Assembly: GCA_964436825.1 (NCBI GenBank)
Contig: CAYTEO010000035.1
Coordinates: 1-27,150 of the forward strand
From: CAYTEO01 sp964436825
GTDB lineage: Bacteria; Krumholzibacteriota; Krumholzibacteriia; LZORAL124-64-63
DNA length: 27,150 bases
Direction of reading: 5' to 3'
Part shown: in pieces, positions 7,630 to 18,200 of the stretch
Numbering within the stretch: position 1 is the stretch's first letter
Layout of the letters: every line of letters starts with the position of its first letter
The notes under the pieces: model-generated
Database searches by the model: none
Seen by the model: the letters and a program-made list of their open reading frames with translations, nothing else
Told to the model about the DNA's origin: nothing
Position numbers and translations under genes: made by a program

Positions 7630-9840
7630 ATGTCCTCGCAATGCTGCGAGTCCCAACCCGTCCGCTCGCAGTCGCCCCGGGACCGCGTCGTCGCGGTGGC
7701 CGGCAATCCCAACTCCGGCAAGACGACCCTCTTCAACGCCCTGACCGGGGCCACGGCCAAGGTCGGCAACTACCCCGGAATCACCGTCGACAGCCGGACC
7801 GCGTCGCTGACTTTGCCCGGGGCCGGCAAGGTGACCCTGGTCGACGTGCCGGGGACCTACAGCCTGGTCGCCCGCTCGGTGGACGAGGAGGTGGCCATCA
7901 ACGCCCTGCTGGGGCGCAAGGGCCACCCGCGGCCCGACGCCGTCGTCGTCGTCCTGGACGCCACCTCCCTGGAGCGGAACCTCTACTTCCTGATGCAGGT
8001 CCTGGAGTTCGACCTGCCGGTGGTGGCGGCGGTCAACATGCTGGATGCCGCCCGGGACGAGGGGATCGAGATCCGCTTCGACGAGCTGCGCCGGATCTTC
8101 CGTATCCCGTTCGTCGGCATCGTGGCGCGCAAGCGCCAGGGGATCGACCTGCTGAAGGCGGCCCTCGACGAGGTCCTGCTCGATCCCGGGGCCCACCGCG
8201 GTCCCGGCTGGCTGTGGGAGCCGCCGGCCGCGCTGGCGCGGGACCTGGCGTCGTGCGACGCGCTGATCCGCGAGGAGGTCCGCTTCCCCCTGCCGACCGA
8301 GGGGAGCCGCCGCGCCTTCGCCCTGTGGCTGCTGTCGAGCCTCTCGCCGGGGAGCGAGCTGGTGGTCCGGCCGCGCCTGCGCGAGCACGTGCTGGCGCTC
8401 CAGGAGCAGCTGCGGGAGCAGGGACGGGACCTGGCCGACGAGAGCATCGCCCTGCGCTACGCCTTCATCGACCGGGTCGCGCCGCGGATCATGATCCGCC
8501 GCACCACGGAGGTCAGCTCGACGACCGAGCGGATCGACGCCGTCCTGACCCACCCCTTGTGGGGAACGGTCGTCTTCCTGGCCATCATGGGGGTGGTCTT
8601 CCAGGCGCTGTTCTCCTGGTCGGAGCCGCTGATCGGCGTCATCGAGAACCTGTTCGCCGCCCTCGGCGGCTGGCTGACGCGGGCCCTGCCGGCCGGGTTC
8701 CTGCGCGACCTGCTGACCGAGGGGATCGTCTCGGGCGTCGGCAGCGTGGTGACCTTCCTGCCCCAGATCGTCTTCCTGTTCCTGTTCGTCGCCCTGCTGG
8801 AGGGGTCGGGCTACCTGGCGCGGTCGGCCTTCCTGATCGACCGGCTGATGCGCAAGATCGGCCTGCACGGCCAGGCCTTCGTGCCCATGCTCAGCGGCTT
8901 CGCCTGCGCCGTGCCGGCGATCATGGCCACCCGGACCATCGAGAGCCGGCGGGACCGCCTGCTGACCATCGCCGTGGTGCCGCTGATCAGCTGCTCGGCC
9001 CGCCTGCCGGTCTACACCCTGATCATCGGGTTGCTCTTCCCGGTGTCGCACCGGGTGGGGCCGCTGAGCATCGGGACGGTCATCCTGCTGGGGATCTACG
9101 TCGTCAGCACGCTGCTGGCGCTGGCGGCGGCGGCCGTCCTGAGCCGGACCCTGTTCCGCGGCCAGCCCCAGAGCATGGTCCTGGAGCTGCCGCCGTACCG
9201 GCTGCCCGATCCCAAGAGCGTCTGGATGCTCGTGGTCGAGCGGTCGCGGGCCTTCCTGGCGACGGCCGGGACGATCATCCTGGTCATCAGCGTCGTGCTG
9301 TGGGTGCTGCTGAGCTACCCCGCCGTCACACCGCCCGGGCCGGCCGATCCCGGCCTGGCGGCGGCGGTTCCCGCCGGGATGGTCGCCACGCCCGACGGCC
9401 CGGTGCCGCTGGCCACCTACCGGTTGCGCCACAGCTTCGCCGGCCGGCTGGGGGCGCTGCTGGAACCGGCGCTCAGGCCCCTGGGCTTCGACTGGAAGAT
9501 CGGGATCGGCCTGATCGGCGCCTTCGCCGCCCGGGAGGTCTTCATCTCGACGATGGGGGTGGTCTACGGCGCGGGCGACGACGACCACGCCCACAGCCTG
9601 CGCGAGGCGATGCGGTCGGAGCGGCGACCGGACGGCCGGCTCCTCTGGACGCCGCTGACCGGGGTGAGCCTGCTGGTCTTCTTCATGATCGCCCTGCAGT
9701 GCATGAGCACCCTGGCGGTCATCCGCCGCGAGACCGCCGGCTGGCGCTGGGCCCTGTTCATCCTCGTCTACCTCAACACGGCCGCCTACCTGGCCTCGCT
9801 GCTGGTCTACCAGGGGGGGCGGCTGGCGGGGCTCTCCTGA
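7630..9840 (+). CDS. feoB: FeoB ferrous iron transporter with G-domain
   Basis: A 736-residue Fe(II) uptake protein of the inner membrane. The ATG at 7630 (MSSQCCESQ) follows GAGG. The N-terminal GTPase domain has G1 GNPNSGKT (25-32), switch Thr52 in YPGIT, G3 DVPG (72-75) and G4 NMLD (136-139), then a helical regulatory domain to about 290. The membrane part has the Gate motifs, including MLSGFACAVPAIMATRTIESRRDRLLT and SCSARLPVYTLIIG, and a second copy-like region with AAREVFISTMGVVYG. Length is slightly below E. coli FeoB but all core regions are present. The N-terminal CC pair (residues 5-6) precedes the G-domain and is not a known motif. The gene is co-transcribed with feoA and probably induced in low iron. 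Confidence 0.95.
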   Translation: MSSQCCESQPVRSQSPRDRVVAVAGNPNSGKTTLFNALTGATAKVGNYPGITVDSRTASLTLPGAGKVTLVDVPGTYSLVARSVDEEVAINALLGRKGHPRPDAVVVVLDATSLERNLYFLMQVLEFDLPVVAAVNMLDAARDEGIEIRFDELRRIFRIPFVGIVARKRQGIDLLKAALDEVLLDPGAHRGPGWLWEPPAALARDLASCDALIREEVRFPLPTEGSRRAFALWLLSSLSPGSELVVRPRLREHVLALQEQLREQGRDLADESIALRYAFIDRVAPRIMIRRTTEVSSTTERIDAVLTHPLWGTVVFLAIMGVVFQALFSWSEPLIGVIENLFAALGGWLTRALPAGFLRDLLTEGIVSGVGSVVTFLPQIVFLFLFVALLEGSGYLARSAFLIDRLMRKIGLHGQAFVPMLSGFACAVPAIMATRTIESRRDRLLTIAVVPLISCSARLPVYTLIIGLLFPVSHRVGPLSIGTVILLGIYVVSTLLALAAAAVLSRTLFRGQPQSMVLELPPYRLPDPKSVWMLVVERSRAFLATAGTIILVISVVLWVLLSYPAVTPPGPADPGLAAAVPAGMVATPDGPVPLATYRLRHSFAGRLGALLEPALRPLGFDWKIGIGLIGAFAAREVFISTMGVVYGAGDDDHAHSLREAMRSERRPDGRLLWTPLTGVSLLVFFMIALQCMSTLAVIRRETAGWRWALFILVYLNTAAYLASLLVYQGGRLAGLS

Positions 9841-9859
9841 CCGGTGGCCGCAATCCCGG

Positions 9860-9886
9860 TTGGCGACCCCTGACCCCTCGTATTAT
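9860..9886 (+). promoter_or_regulatory. Possible asnS promoter
   Basis: TATTAT (9881-9886) is a good -10. TTGGCG (9860-9865) could be a -35, though the 15 bp spacer is short. It lies in the 85 bp between feoB and asnS and would allow asnS to be expressed independently of iron control. Confidence 0.4.
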
Positions 9887-9925
9887 GCTTCCGCCTCCAG
9901 TAACCGCCACCGGAGGTGGAAGACG

Positions 9926-11326
<1,401 letters not shown>

Positions 11327-11364
11327 GCCGCGGCCGCGGGGACGGGCGCGGCGACCGCAGACAG

Positions 11365-11397
11365 CGAGGCCGACCCCAGCGGGTCGGCCTCGTCCTT
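11365..11397. terminator. Bidirectional terminator after asnS
   Basis: A perfect 12 bp stem (11365-11376 with 11381-11392), loop CAGC, is followed by TCCTT. It lies 38 bases after asnS and 15 bases from the stop of the convergent glycosyltransferase. Confidence 0.78.
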
Positions 11398-11412
11398 CGC
11401 GACCTGCAGCGG

Positions 11413-13461
11413 TCAGGCCGGCGGCGGCGCCACGGTGACCGTGTCCGGCGCCGCGGCGGGGGCGGGCATGGCCGCCCGCATCTGCTCCAGGTTGTGGAGC
11501 ACGTCCACGTCGTCGTGGTCGCGGGACAGGGCCGCCTCCAGCAGCGCGACCGCCTCGCCGGCGCGTCCCTGCTCCCACAGCGCGCAGGCCAGGTCGTTGG
11601 CGGCCCGGCTGTCGGCCGGCGCCCAGGCCAGCGCCTCGCGGAACAGGCGCTCCGCGTCCCGGAACCATCCCTGCTGGTAGTATTCCTCGCCGCGGGAGAG
11701 CCACTGTTCCCGTTCCCAGTCCGCCGGCGGCACGCGGGAGAGGACGCTCCCGTCGGGCAGCGGCTCGAAGTGGAGGACCGGGTCGAAGCCGCGCAGCAGG
11801 ATCGGGTCCAGGTCGATCTTCCCGCCGTAGGGGATCTCCTGCGGGATGTGCCACTTCTCCTTGAACAGCTCCCAGTTCCGCTCCAGGGACTGCTGGTAGT
11901 CGACCCGCGCGGCGGCGAAGCTGCGGCTGCCGAAGTGGTGGACGAAGCAGTCGGTGGCGATCAGGTTCTGGTAACCGGCCAGGAAGGCGCGCAGGCAGTA
12001 GTCGTTGTCCTCGAAGTTGCCGCGGCCGAACCGCTCGTCCAGGCCGCCCAGGCGCTCCAGGACCTCCCGCTTGATCAGCATGCAGAAGCCGACGACCCAC
12101 AGGGCGACGTGGTCCTCGCCCGCGTGCCGGCGGGAGACGGTGGCGGCGAACTCGCCCAGGCCGGCCAGGGTCTCCTCGTTGTACTCCACCTGCTGCAGGC
12201 GCTGGGCGCCGGCGATCCGGTTGGTCACCGGGCCGACGATCCCCGCCTGGGGGTTGTTCTCGGCGGCGGCGATCAGGCGGTCCAGCCAGCCGTCGGTGAC
12301 CACGACGTCGCTGTTGAGCAGGACCAGGTACTCGCCCCGGGCGGCGGCCAGGCCGCGGTTGTTGCCGGCGGCGAAGCCGAGGTTCTCCCCGTTGAGGATC
12401 ACCTTGCAGCGGCCGTCCTCGGCCGCCAGCTCGCGCAGGAACTCGACCGTCCCGTCGTCGCTGCCGTTGTCGACGAAGAGGATCTCGTCCCGCGGCGAGG
12501 TGAACCGCAACAGGGCGTCGGCGCAGCGGCGGGTGTAGTCCAGGGCGTTGTGGGTCAGGACGACGACCGAGGCCCGGACCGGCTCGTCGGTGCAGACCGG
12601 GCAGGTCAGCCGCGGGGAGACGTAGGCGCGCAGGCTGAAGTCGGGGGCCGGCTGGATCGAGCCCTCGCTCACGTAGTAGTCGGGCGTGATCCGGTCCCGC
12701 CACCGCTCGTTGAGGCGGGCCACGTTCTCGTCCCAGCGGCTCCAGCGCTCCTCGCCGCTCTGGGACTCGTGGTGGACGACGACGCTCTCGGGCCGGTAGA
12801 CCAGCTGCCAGCCGGCCTCGCCCAGCTTCAGGCAGAGATCGACGTCCTCGTTCCCGTTCCAGTAGTCCTCGTCGAAGCCGCCCACCTGCGCGAAGGCCTC
12901 CCGGCGGACCAGCAGGCAGGCGGCGGTCAGGCAGCGCAGGATCTGCGGCTTGCTAGCGCCGTGGAAGTCGGCCGGCTTGCGGTAGCAGAGGTGGCGCCCG
13001 CCCAGGACGGGACCGTGGGGCGTCTCGGCCAGCGTGATGGCCACGCCCGCGTGCTGGATCGTCCCGTCGGGGAACAGGAGCCTGCTGCCGACCGCGCCCA
13101 CGCGCCTGTCCAGGTCGAGGGTCCGCGTCAGCGGCTCCAGCCACCGGGGGGTGACCTCGGTGTCGTTGTTGAGGAACAGCAGGTATTCGCCCTTCGCCGC
13201 GGCGGCGCCCTGGTTGCAGGCCCGGGCGAAGCCGAGGTTCTCCCGGTTGGTCACCACGCGGTGGTCGTCGCTCCCGGCGCTCCACTCGCGCAGCAGCCCG
13301 GGCGTCTCGTCGCGGCTGCCGTTGTCGACGACGATGACTTCGCACTCGCCGGCGGGGGTGTGCTGCCGGAGCGAGGCCAGGCATTGCCTGGTCAGGTCCG
13401 CCTGGTCGAAGACGGGAATGATGATCGAGACCCTGGGATTTCTGTCTATCATGCCGTTCAT
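11413..13461 (-). CDS. Tandem GT2 glycosyltransferase (two catalytic domains) with C-terminal TPRs
   Basis: A 682-residue protein with two complete family 2 glycosyltransferase domains. The start at 13461 (MNGMIDRNPRVSIIIPVFDQ) has GGAGG (CCTCC on the plus strand at 13466-13470). Domain 1 (about 9-260) has VVDNGSRDET at 45-54, the metal motif LNND (97-100) and the acceptor-side GNEDVDLCLKLGEAG (203-217). Domain 2 (about 296-540) has FVDNGSDDGT (329-338), LNSD (382-385) and NFEDNDYCLRAFLAG further on. A CPVC pair (287-290) sits in the linker. The last hundred residues form TPR-like helices (GEEYYQQGWFRDAERLF, ANDLACALWEQGR). Such tandem enzymes usually add two different or alternating sugars to a surface polysaccharide; the sugars are unknown. 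A 242 bp gap separates it from the sulfatase-fold gene upstream. Confidence 0.88.
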   Translation of the reverse strand: MNGMIDRNPRVSIIIPVFDQADLTRQCLASLRQHTPAGECEVIVVDNGSRDETPGLLREWSAGSDDHRVVTNRENLGFARACNQGAAAAKGEYLLFLNNDTEVTPRWLEPLTRTLDLDRRVGAVGSRLLFPDGTIQHAGVAITLAETPHGPVLGGRHLCYRKPADFHGASKPQILRCLTAACLLVRREAFAQVGGFDEDYWNGNEDVDLCLKLGEAGWQLVYRPESVVVHHESQSGEERWSRWDENVARLNERWRDRITPDYYVSEGSIQPAPDFSLRAYVSPRLTCPVCTDEPVRASVVVLTHNALDYTRRCADALLRFTSPRDEILFVDNGSDDGTVEFLRELAAEDGRCKVILNGENLGFAAGNNRGLAAARGEYLVLLNSDVVVTDGWLDRLIAAAENNPQAGIVGPVTNRIAGAQRLQQVEYNEETLAGLGEFAATVSRRHAGEDHVALWVVGFCMLIKREVLERLGGLDERFGRGNFEDNDYCLRAFLAGYQNLIATDCFVHHFGSRSFAAARVDYQQSLERNWELFKEKWHIPQEIPYGGKIDLDPILLRGFDPVLHFEPLPDGSVLSRVPPADWEREQWLSRGEEYYQQGWFRDAERLFREALAWAPADSRAANDLACALWEQGRAGEAVALLEAALSRDHDDVDVLHNLEQMRAAMPAPAAAPDTVTVAPPPA

Positions 13462-13566
13462 GCTCCCTCCAAGAGGCGATGCGATGGCTGGGCGAGGGCT
13501 TATCGCCAAGCGCGGGAGCAAGTCCCCGGCCAGGGGCCGCAGCGCGGTCGGCCGGGGAGAGATTGG

Positions 13567-13583
13567 CTCTATCTGATATAGAG
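13567..13583. promoter_or_regulatory. AT-rich inverted repeat in the leader of the tandem glycosyltransferase
   Basis: CTCTAT-CTGAT-ATAGAG is a 17-base inverted repeat about 105 bases upstream of the start at 13461, the only AT-rich patch in this gap. Read on the minus strand it contains TATATC, a possible -10, but I find no convincing -35. It may be promoter plus operator. Confidence 0.3.
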
Positions 13584-13658
13584 GAAGTGAGTTGCAGCTT
13601 CAGGCCCTTCCGCCGCGGGTGCTGGCGGGGGACGGCCGCGGCCGCGACGGGGGGCCGC

Positions 13659-13691
13659 CCTGGCCAGGGATCTGCCAGCTCCCTGGCCAGG
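13659..13691 (-). terminator. Hairpin after the sulfatase-fold gene
   Basis: A perfect 12 bp stem, CCTGGCCAGGGA (13659-13670) with TCCCTGGCCAGG (13680-13691), and a nine-base loop lies 12 bases past the stop at 13704. No T-run follows on the minus strand, so termination may be weak or factor-dependent. Confidence 0.5.
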
Positions 13692-13703
13692 TTCGAGCCG
13701 GGA

Positions 13704-15137
13704 TCAGATGTACCCCAGGGCCTCGAGCTGCTTGCGGGTCTCCTCGTCGACGGTGGCCGGCTCGGCATGGTCGCCGGCGACGCGGCCCCTGGCCATGATC
13801 CCGCGCAGGGCCCCCTCGAACCGGGGCAGCAGCACGTTGTCGGGAGGCAGCGGCTGCTGCTCTCCCGGGTCGGTGGCCAGGTCGTACAGGGCGGGCCAGA
13901 TCTTGACCCGGTCCAGGGTGTGGGGGGGGCGGTGGACGACGGCGGCCCGGGTCCCGGCGCGCAGGGCGACGTAGTTGTTGCCCTCGGTGACGGCCAGGGG
14001 GACCACCTCCCCGTCGACCTCGAGCTGGCGGCCGAGGCGGGCGGCCTTGCCGGTTTCGGACACCTTGCGGCCGATCAGCTCGGGCAACAGGGAGTAGCCG
14101 TCCAGCCCCTCGGGGACCGGCAGGTCGCAGGCTTCCAGGACCGTCGGCATGATGTCCAGGAAACTGACCTCCCGGTCGATGACGACGCCGGGAGCGTCGG
14201 GGGCGCGACCGGGCAGGGCGACGATCAGCGGGACGTCGGTCACCTCGGGGCCGAGCAGGTCGCCGTTGTGGCCGTGCTGGCCGTGCTCCCAGAAGGCCTC
14301 GCCGTGGTCGCTGGAGACGATCAGCAGGAGGTTGTCGTCCAGTCCCTGCTCCTGCAGCCACCGGTAGAACCGGCCCAGCAGGAAGTCGGTATAGCCGATC
14401 CCGCCGTCGTAGCAGGCGATGAGGTCGCGGACGATGTTGCGGCCCGGCACCTTGCCGTCCTGTTTGATCATCCGCATCTGCTGGGTCGTGCCGCGGACGG
14501 AGCTGTGCCGGCCCTCCAGGAACTTCAGGCGCCACGGGCTCGGCGGCGTGTAGGGGACGTGGATCTCGTAGGTGTGCAGGAAGAGGAACGTGTCCCGGTC
14601 CCGGTTCTCGAGCAGCCAGGCCTTGGCCTTCTCCAGGGTGCCCTCGGTGGCGCCGCTCATCTTCTCCGCCGATACGTAGACGTCGAACCCGCGGTCGTAG
14701 CCGAAGTCGGCCTTCAGGAAGCCGCCGCCGTTGAACGAGGCGGTGGCGAACCCGGCCTCCTTGAGCGGCTCGACGAGCAGGGGGACGGTCTCGGCCAGGG
14801 CCTCGGTCTCCTGGTCGACGCCGTGGCGCAGCGGGTAGAGGCCGGTGAACAGGGAGACGTGGGAGGGCAGGGTCCAGTTGGCCGGTGCCGTCGTGCGGGC
14901 GAAGCGGAACTGGTGCGCGGCCAGCTCGTCCAGGAACGGCGTGGTCGGCTTGTCGTAGCCGTAGCAGCCCAGGTGGTCGGCCCGCAGGCTGTCCAGGGAG
15001 ATGACGATGACCCGGCGCGGGCCGTCGTGGAAGACGGGGACCTGGCGGCGGCCGCAGCCGCCGGCGGTCAGCGCCAGCCAGGCGGCGCAGAGGGCCAGCA
15101 GCCGGCCGGGACGATACGGGAAGGAACGCGGACTCAT
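13704..15137 (-). CDS. Sulfatase-fold (alkaline phosphatase superfamily) lipoprotein with Thr at the nucleophile site
   Basis: A 477-residue protein starting at 15137 (GGAGG, CCTCC on plus at 15144-15148). The leader LALCAAWLALTAGGC suggests a lipoprotein with Cys28 as the lipidated residue, so it would sit on the periplasmic side of a membrane. The fold is clear: VIVISLDSLRADHLGCYGY (43-61) with metal Asp49, the nucleophile region WTLPSHVSLFTGLYP (88-102), and SSDHGEAFWEHG as the second metal site. Where true sulfatases have C/S-x-P-S-R for formylglycine, this has T89-L-P-S-H, so it should not form formylglycine. Thr is the nucleophile in lipid-headgroup phosphotransferases of the same superfamily, so a phospho-transfer or phosphohydrolase role is as likely as sulfatase. 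The C-terminus LEALGYI is a recurrent ending in this subfamily. Confidence 0.82.
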   Translation of the reverse strand: MSPRSFPYRPGRLLALCAAWLALTAGGCGRRQVPVFHDGPRRVIVISLDSLRADHLGCYGYDKPTTPFLDELAAHQFRFARTTAPANWTLPSHVSLFTGLYPLRHGVDQETEALAETVPLLVEPLKEAGFATASFNGGGFLKADFGYDRGFDVYVSAEKMSGATEGTLEKAKAWLLENRDRDTFLFLHTYEIHVPYTPPSPWRLKFLEGRHSSVRGTTQQMRMIKQDGKVPGRNIVRDLIACYDGGIGYTDFLLGRFYRWLQEQGLDDNLLLIVSSDHGEAFWEHGQHGHNGDLLGPEVTDVPLIVALPGRAPDAPGVVIDREVSFLDIMPTVLEACDLPVPEGLDGYSLLPELIGRKVSETGKAARLGRQLEVDGEVVPLAVTEGNNYVALRAGTRAAVVHRPPHTLDRVKIWPALYDLATDPGEQQPLPPDNVLLPRFEGALRGIMARGRVAGDHAEPATVDEETRKQLEALGYI

Positions 15138-15176
15138 GGACGACCTCCGCGACTTGCGGGTCTGCCGGTGATGACG

Positions 15177-15204
15177 ACGGGGCACGCCATCGGGCGTGCC
15201 CCGT
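15177..15204 (-). terminator. Hairpin between tricorn-like and sulfatase-fold genes
   Basis: A perfect 12 bp stem (ACGGGGCACGCC 15177-15188 with GGCGTGCCCCGT 15193-15204), loop ATCG, lies about 38 bases after the protease stop on the minus strand. No T-run follows. TATCAT on the minus strand between the stop and the stem could be a -10 for the sulfatase-fold gene, in which case the stem lies in that gene's leader. Confidence 0.45.
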
Positions 15205-15241
15205 GATGATAACACCTCGTGCGGGCGAAGGCACGTCGCGC

Positions 15242-18200
15242 TCAGTGCGCCCGCGGGAACGGCGGTGCCTCGGGCACCGGACGGCGGTCGCCGAGCTGCT
15301 CCAGGACCAGTTCGACGGCCTTCTCGAGCTGGGGATCGCGGCCTGCCGCCACGTCCTCGGGCAGGTTGTCGACGACGACGTCCGGGTCGACGCCGTGGTT
15401 CTCGACGGCCCACTTCCCCTCGGTGTCGAAGATCCGGAACTCGGGGAAGGTCACCGAGCCGCCGTCCATCAGCGGGATGTGGCGGCTGATGCCGATCAGT
15501 CCGCCCCAGGTCCGGGTGCCGACCACCTTGCCCAGGCCGTACTTCTGGAAGTAGTAGGGCAGGGCGTCACCGCCGCTGCCGGCGTGGTGGTTGCTGATCA
15601 TGACCATCGGGCCGTCGAAGGCCGTGCCGGGCGTGCGCCAGTCGCGGCCGTAGCGCGGCTTCCAGAAGCTGACGAACTTCTGGCGCAGGATGTTCATGAT
15701 GAAGTCGGGGATGAACCCGCCCGAGTTGTACCGCTCGTCGATGATCAGCCCCTCCATCCGCAGCTGCGGGTAGTACATCCGGGCGAAGGCCTGGACGCCT
15801 GCGATCGAGGTGTTGGGCAGGTGGATGTAGCCGACCCTGCCGCCGGACAGCTCGGCCACCCGCCGCCTGTTCCCCTCCACCCAGCGCACGTAGCGCAGGC
15901 CGATGTCGCTGGCGATGGGCTCGACGGTCACCTCGCGGCTCTCCTTCCCGTCCGGCCTGCCGGCGACGGTCAGGACGACCTGCTTGCCCACCTTGTCCTC
16001 GAACAGGGAGTAGGGGTTGACCGGGGCGCGCAGCTCGCGGCCGTCGACCGCCAGCAGGTAGTCGCCCTCGCGCACGTCGATCCCCGGACCGGCCAGCGGC
16101 GTCGGTGTCGAGGAGTTCCAGTCGCGCTCGGTCAGGATGTTCACCAGCCGGTAGCGGCCGCTGTCGGCGTCCAGGGCGAAGTCGCACCCCAGCAGGCCCA
16201 CGCCCACCCGCGGCACCTCGGGATTGTCGCCGGGGCGGACGTAGGAGTGGCCCACGCCCAGCTCGGCGATCATCTCGCCCAGGACGTAGTCCAGGTCGCG
16301 CCGGTCGCTCACGAAGGGGACGAGCTGGCCGTAGAGGTCGCGGATCCCCTTCCAGTCCAGGCCGTGCATCCCCGGGTCGTAGAAGAAGTGCTTCTCCAGC
16401 CGCCAGGCGTCCAGGAAGATCTGGCGCCACTCCCGCGGCGGGACGATCCTCTTGCGCAGCTCGTCGGTCCTGAGCGTCTGGTCCACCTGCTGGTCCGCCG
16501 CGGCGTCGACGATGGCGTACTTGCCGCCCATCGCCACCAGCAGGTGCTCGCCGTCGGCGGCCAGCTCGTAGCCGTCGACGTCCTCGAGGACCGTCTCGGC
16601 CTCGCGCTCCTCCAGGTCGAAGAGCATCAGGGTCGTCGAGGCCCCGCCCTGGGGTCCCTCGCCGCGGTCCAGGTAGAAGAGCTTGCCGCCGGCGACGCTC
16701 AGGGAACCGTAGTTGCCGGCCGGCACGTCCAGGGGGACGATCCGCTCGCCGATGCCGTCCAGGTCGATCCGGACCTCCAGGTCCTTCTCGTCGTCCTTCT
16801 TCTTCTCGTCCTCTTCGTCCTTCTTCCCGTCGTCCTCGTCCTCGACGGCGACCTCGTCGCTCTCGGGCGGGAACGGACGGGCGGCGTCGGCCTGGAGGGT
16901 CACCAGGTAGATGCCGTCCTGGCGGGTCCAGTAGGGGTGCATGTCGTAGTTGCCGAACCGCGGGTCGAAGTGCCGGGCCGAGGTGAAGAAGAGGTACTTC
17001 CCGTCGGGATCGAAGACCGGCCAGCCGTCGTCGGTGAACGACGTCGTGACGCGGGTCGTCTTCCCGCTGTCCAGGCTGTAGAGGAAGATGGAGCCGAACT
17101 CGTTCTCGTCGTTGGCCGCAAACGCGATCCAGCGGCTGTCCGGGCTCCAGGCGGCGTCCATGCCGCGCCGGTAGGTGCAGTCGCTGACCGTGCGGCGCTT
17201 GCCGCTCTCGCGGTCGACGATCCACAGGCCCATGGCGGCGTCGTGGACCAGCAACGACTTGCTGTCCGGCGACCAGCGCAGGCCGGTCCAGTAGGTGTCG
17301 CTGTCGCGGGTCAGCTGCCTCGGCGTGCCCTTGCCGTCGGCCGCCATGACGTACAGCTCGTAGTCGCCGCCCTGGTCGCTGAACCAGGCGATCCAGCGCC
17401 CGTCAGGGGACCACTGCGGCCTGATGTCGTTGACGTCCGGGGTGTCGGTGAGCTGGCGGACGTCACCCTTCTCCCGGGGAACGGTGAACAGGTCGCCGCG
17501 GGCCGAGAAGACGACCCGCTTGGCGTCGGGGCCGACCCCGGCGCCGGTGATCCACTCGTCGACGTCCCGCCAGCGGGGCCGGGCGTGGACCTTGTCGTCG
17601 TGCAGGGCCACGCGCACGCGGTGCGTCTGCTCGGTGGCCAGGTCCAGCACCCAGAGCCAGCCGCCGTTCTCGTAGACGATGGCGTCCGGGCCGAGGCTGG
17701 GGTACTTGACGTCGTACGCGTCGTGGTTGGTGACCTGGCGGAAGTTGCCGGTGGGCACGTCATAGGCCCAGATCTGCAGCCGGCCGGTGCGGTCACTGGT
17801 GAAGTAGATGGTGTCCCCGTGCCACATGGGGAAGTTCTCGGTGCCGGGCCAGTCGGTCACCTGCTGCGTCTTGCCGGTGGCGAAGTCGTGGATCCAGATG
17901 TTCTGGGCCATGCCGCCGGTGTAGCGCTTCCAGGTGCGCTGCTCGCGGGTGATGCGGTTGTAGGCCAGCTTCTTCCCGTCCGGCGACCAGCTCGACAGGC
18001 CGCCCTCGGGCAGGGGGATCGGCTCGGGCAGCCCGCCGACAGCCGAAACCGTCCAGAGCTGCGCCTCGCGCCGGGTGAAGCTGGTGCGGGAGCTCTGGAA
18101 GCGGATCGTCGCGCCGTCCGGCTCCCAGTCGATGACCCGGTCGGGCAGCGGGTGCCAGGTCAGTCGCCGCGGCTCGCCGCCCTCGGCCGGCATGACGAAG

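Noticed and set aside
13922..13929. Run of eight G inside the sulfatase-fold gene as a phase-variable tract
   Set aside because: Runs of this length are expected now and then at this GC content, and it encodes ordinary Pro codons in an intact frame.
16770..16850. Charged Asp/Glu/Lys-rich stretch as a tandem DNA repeat
   Set aside because: The codons vary and the frame of the protease is intact, so it is a protein-level low-complexity loop, not a DNA repeat array.
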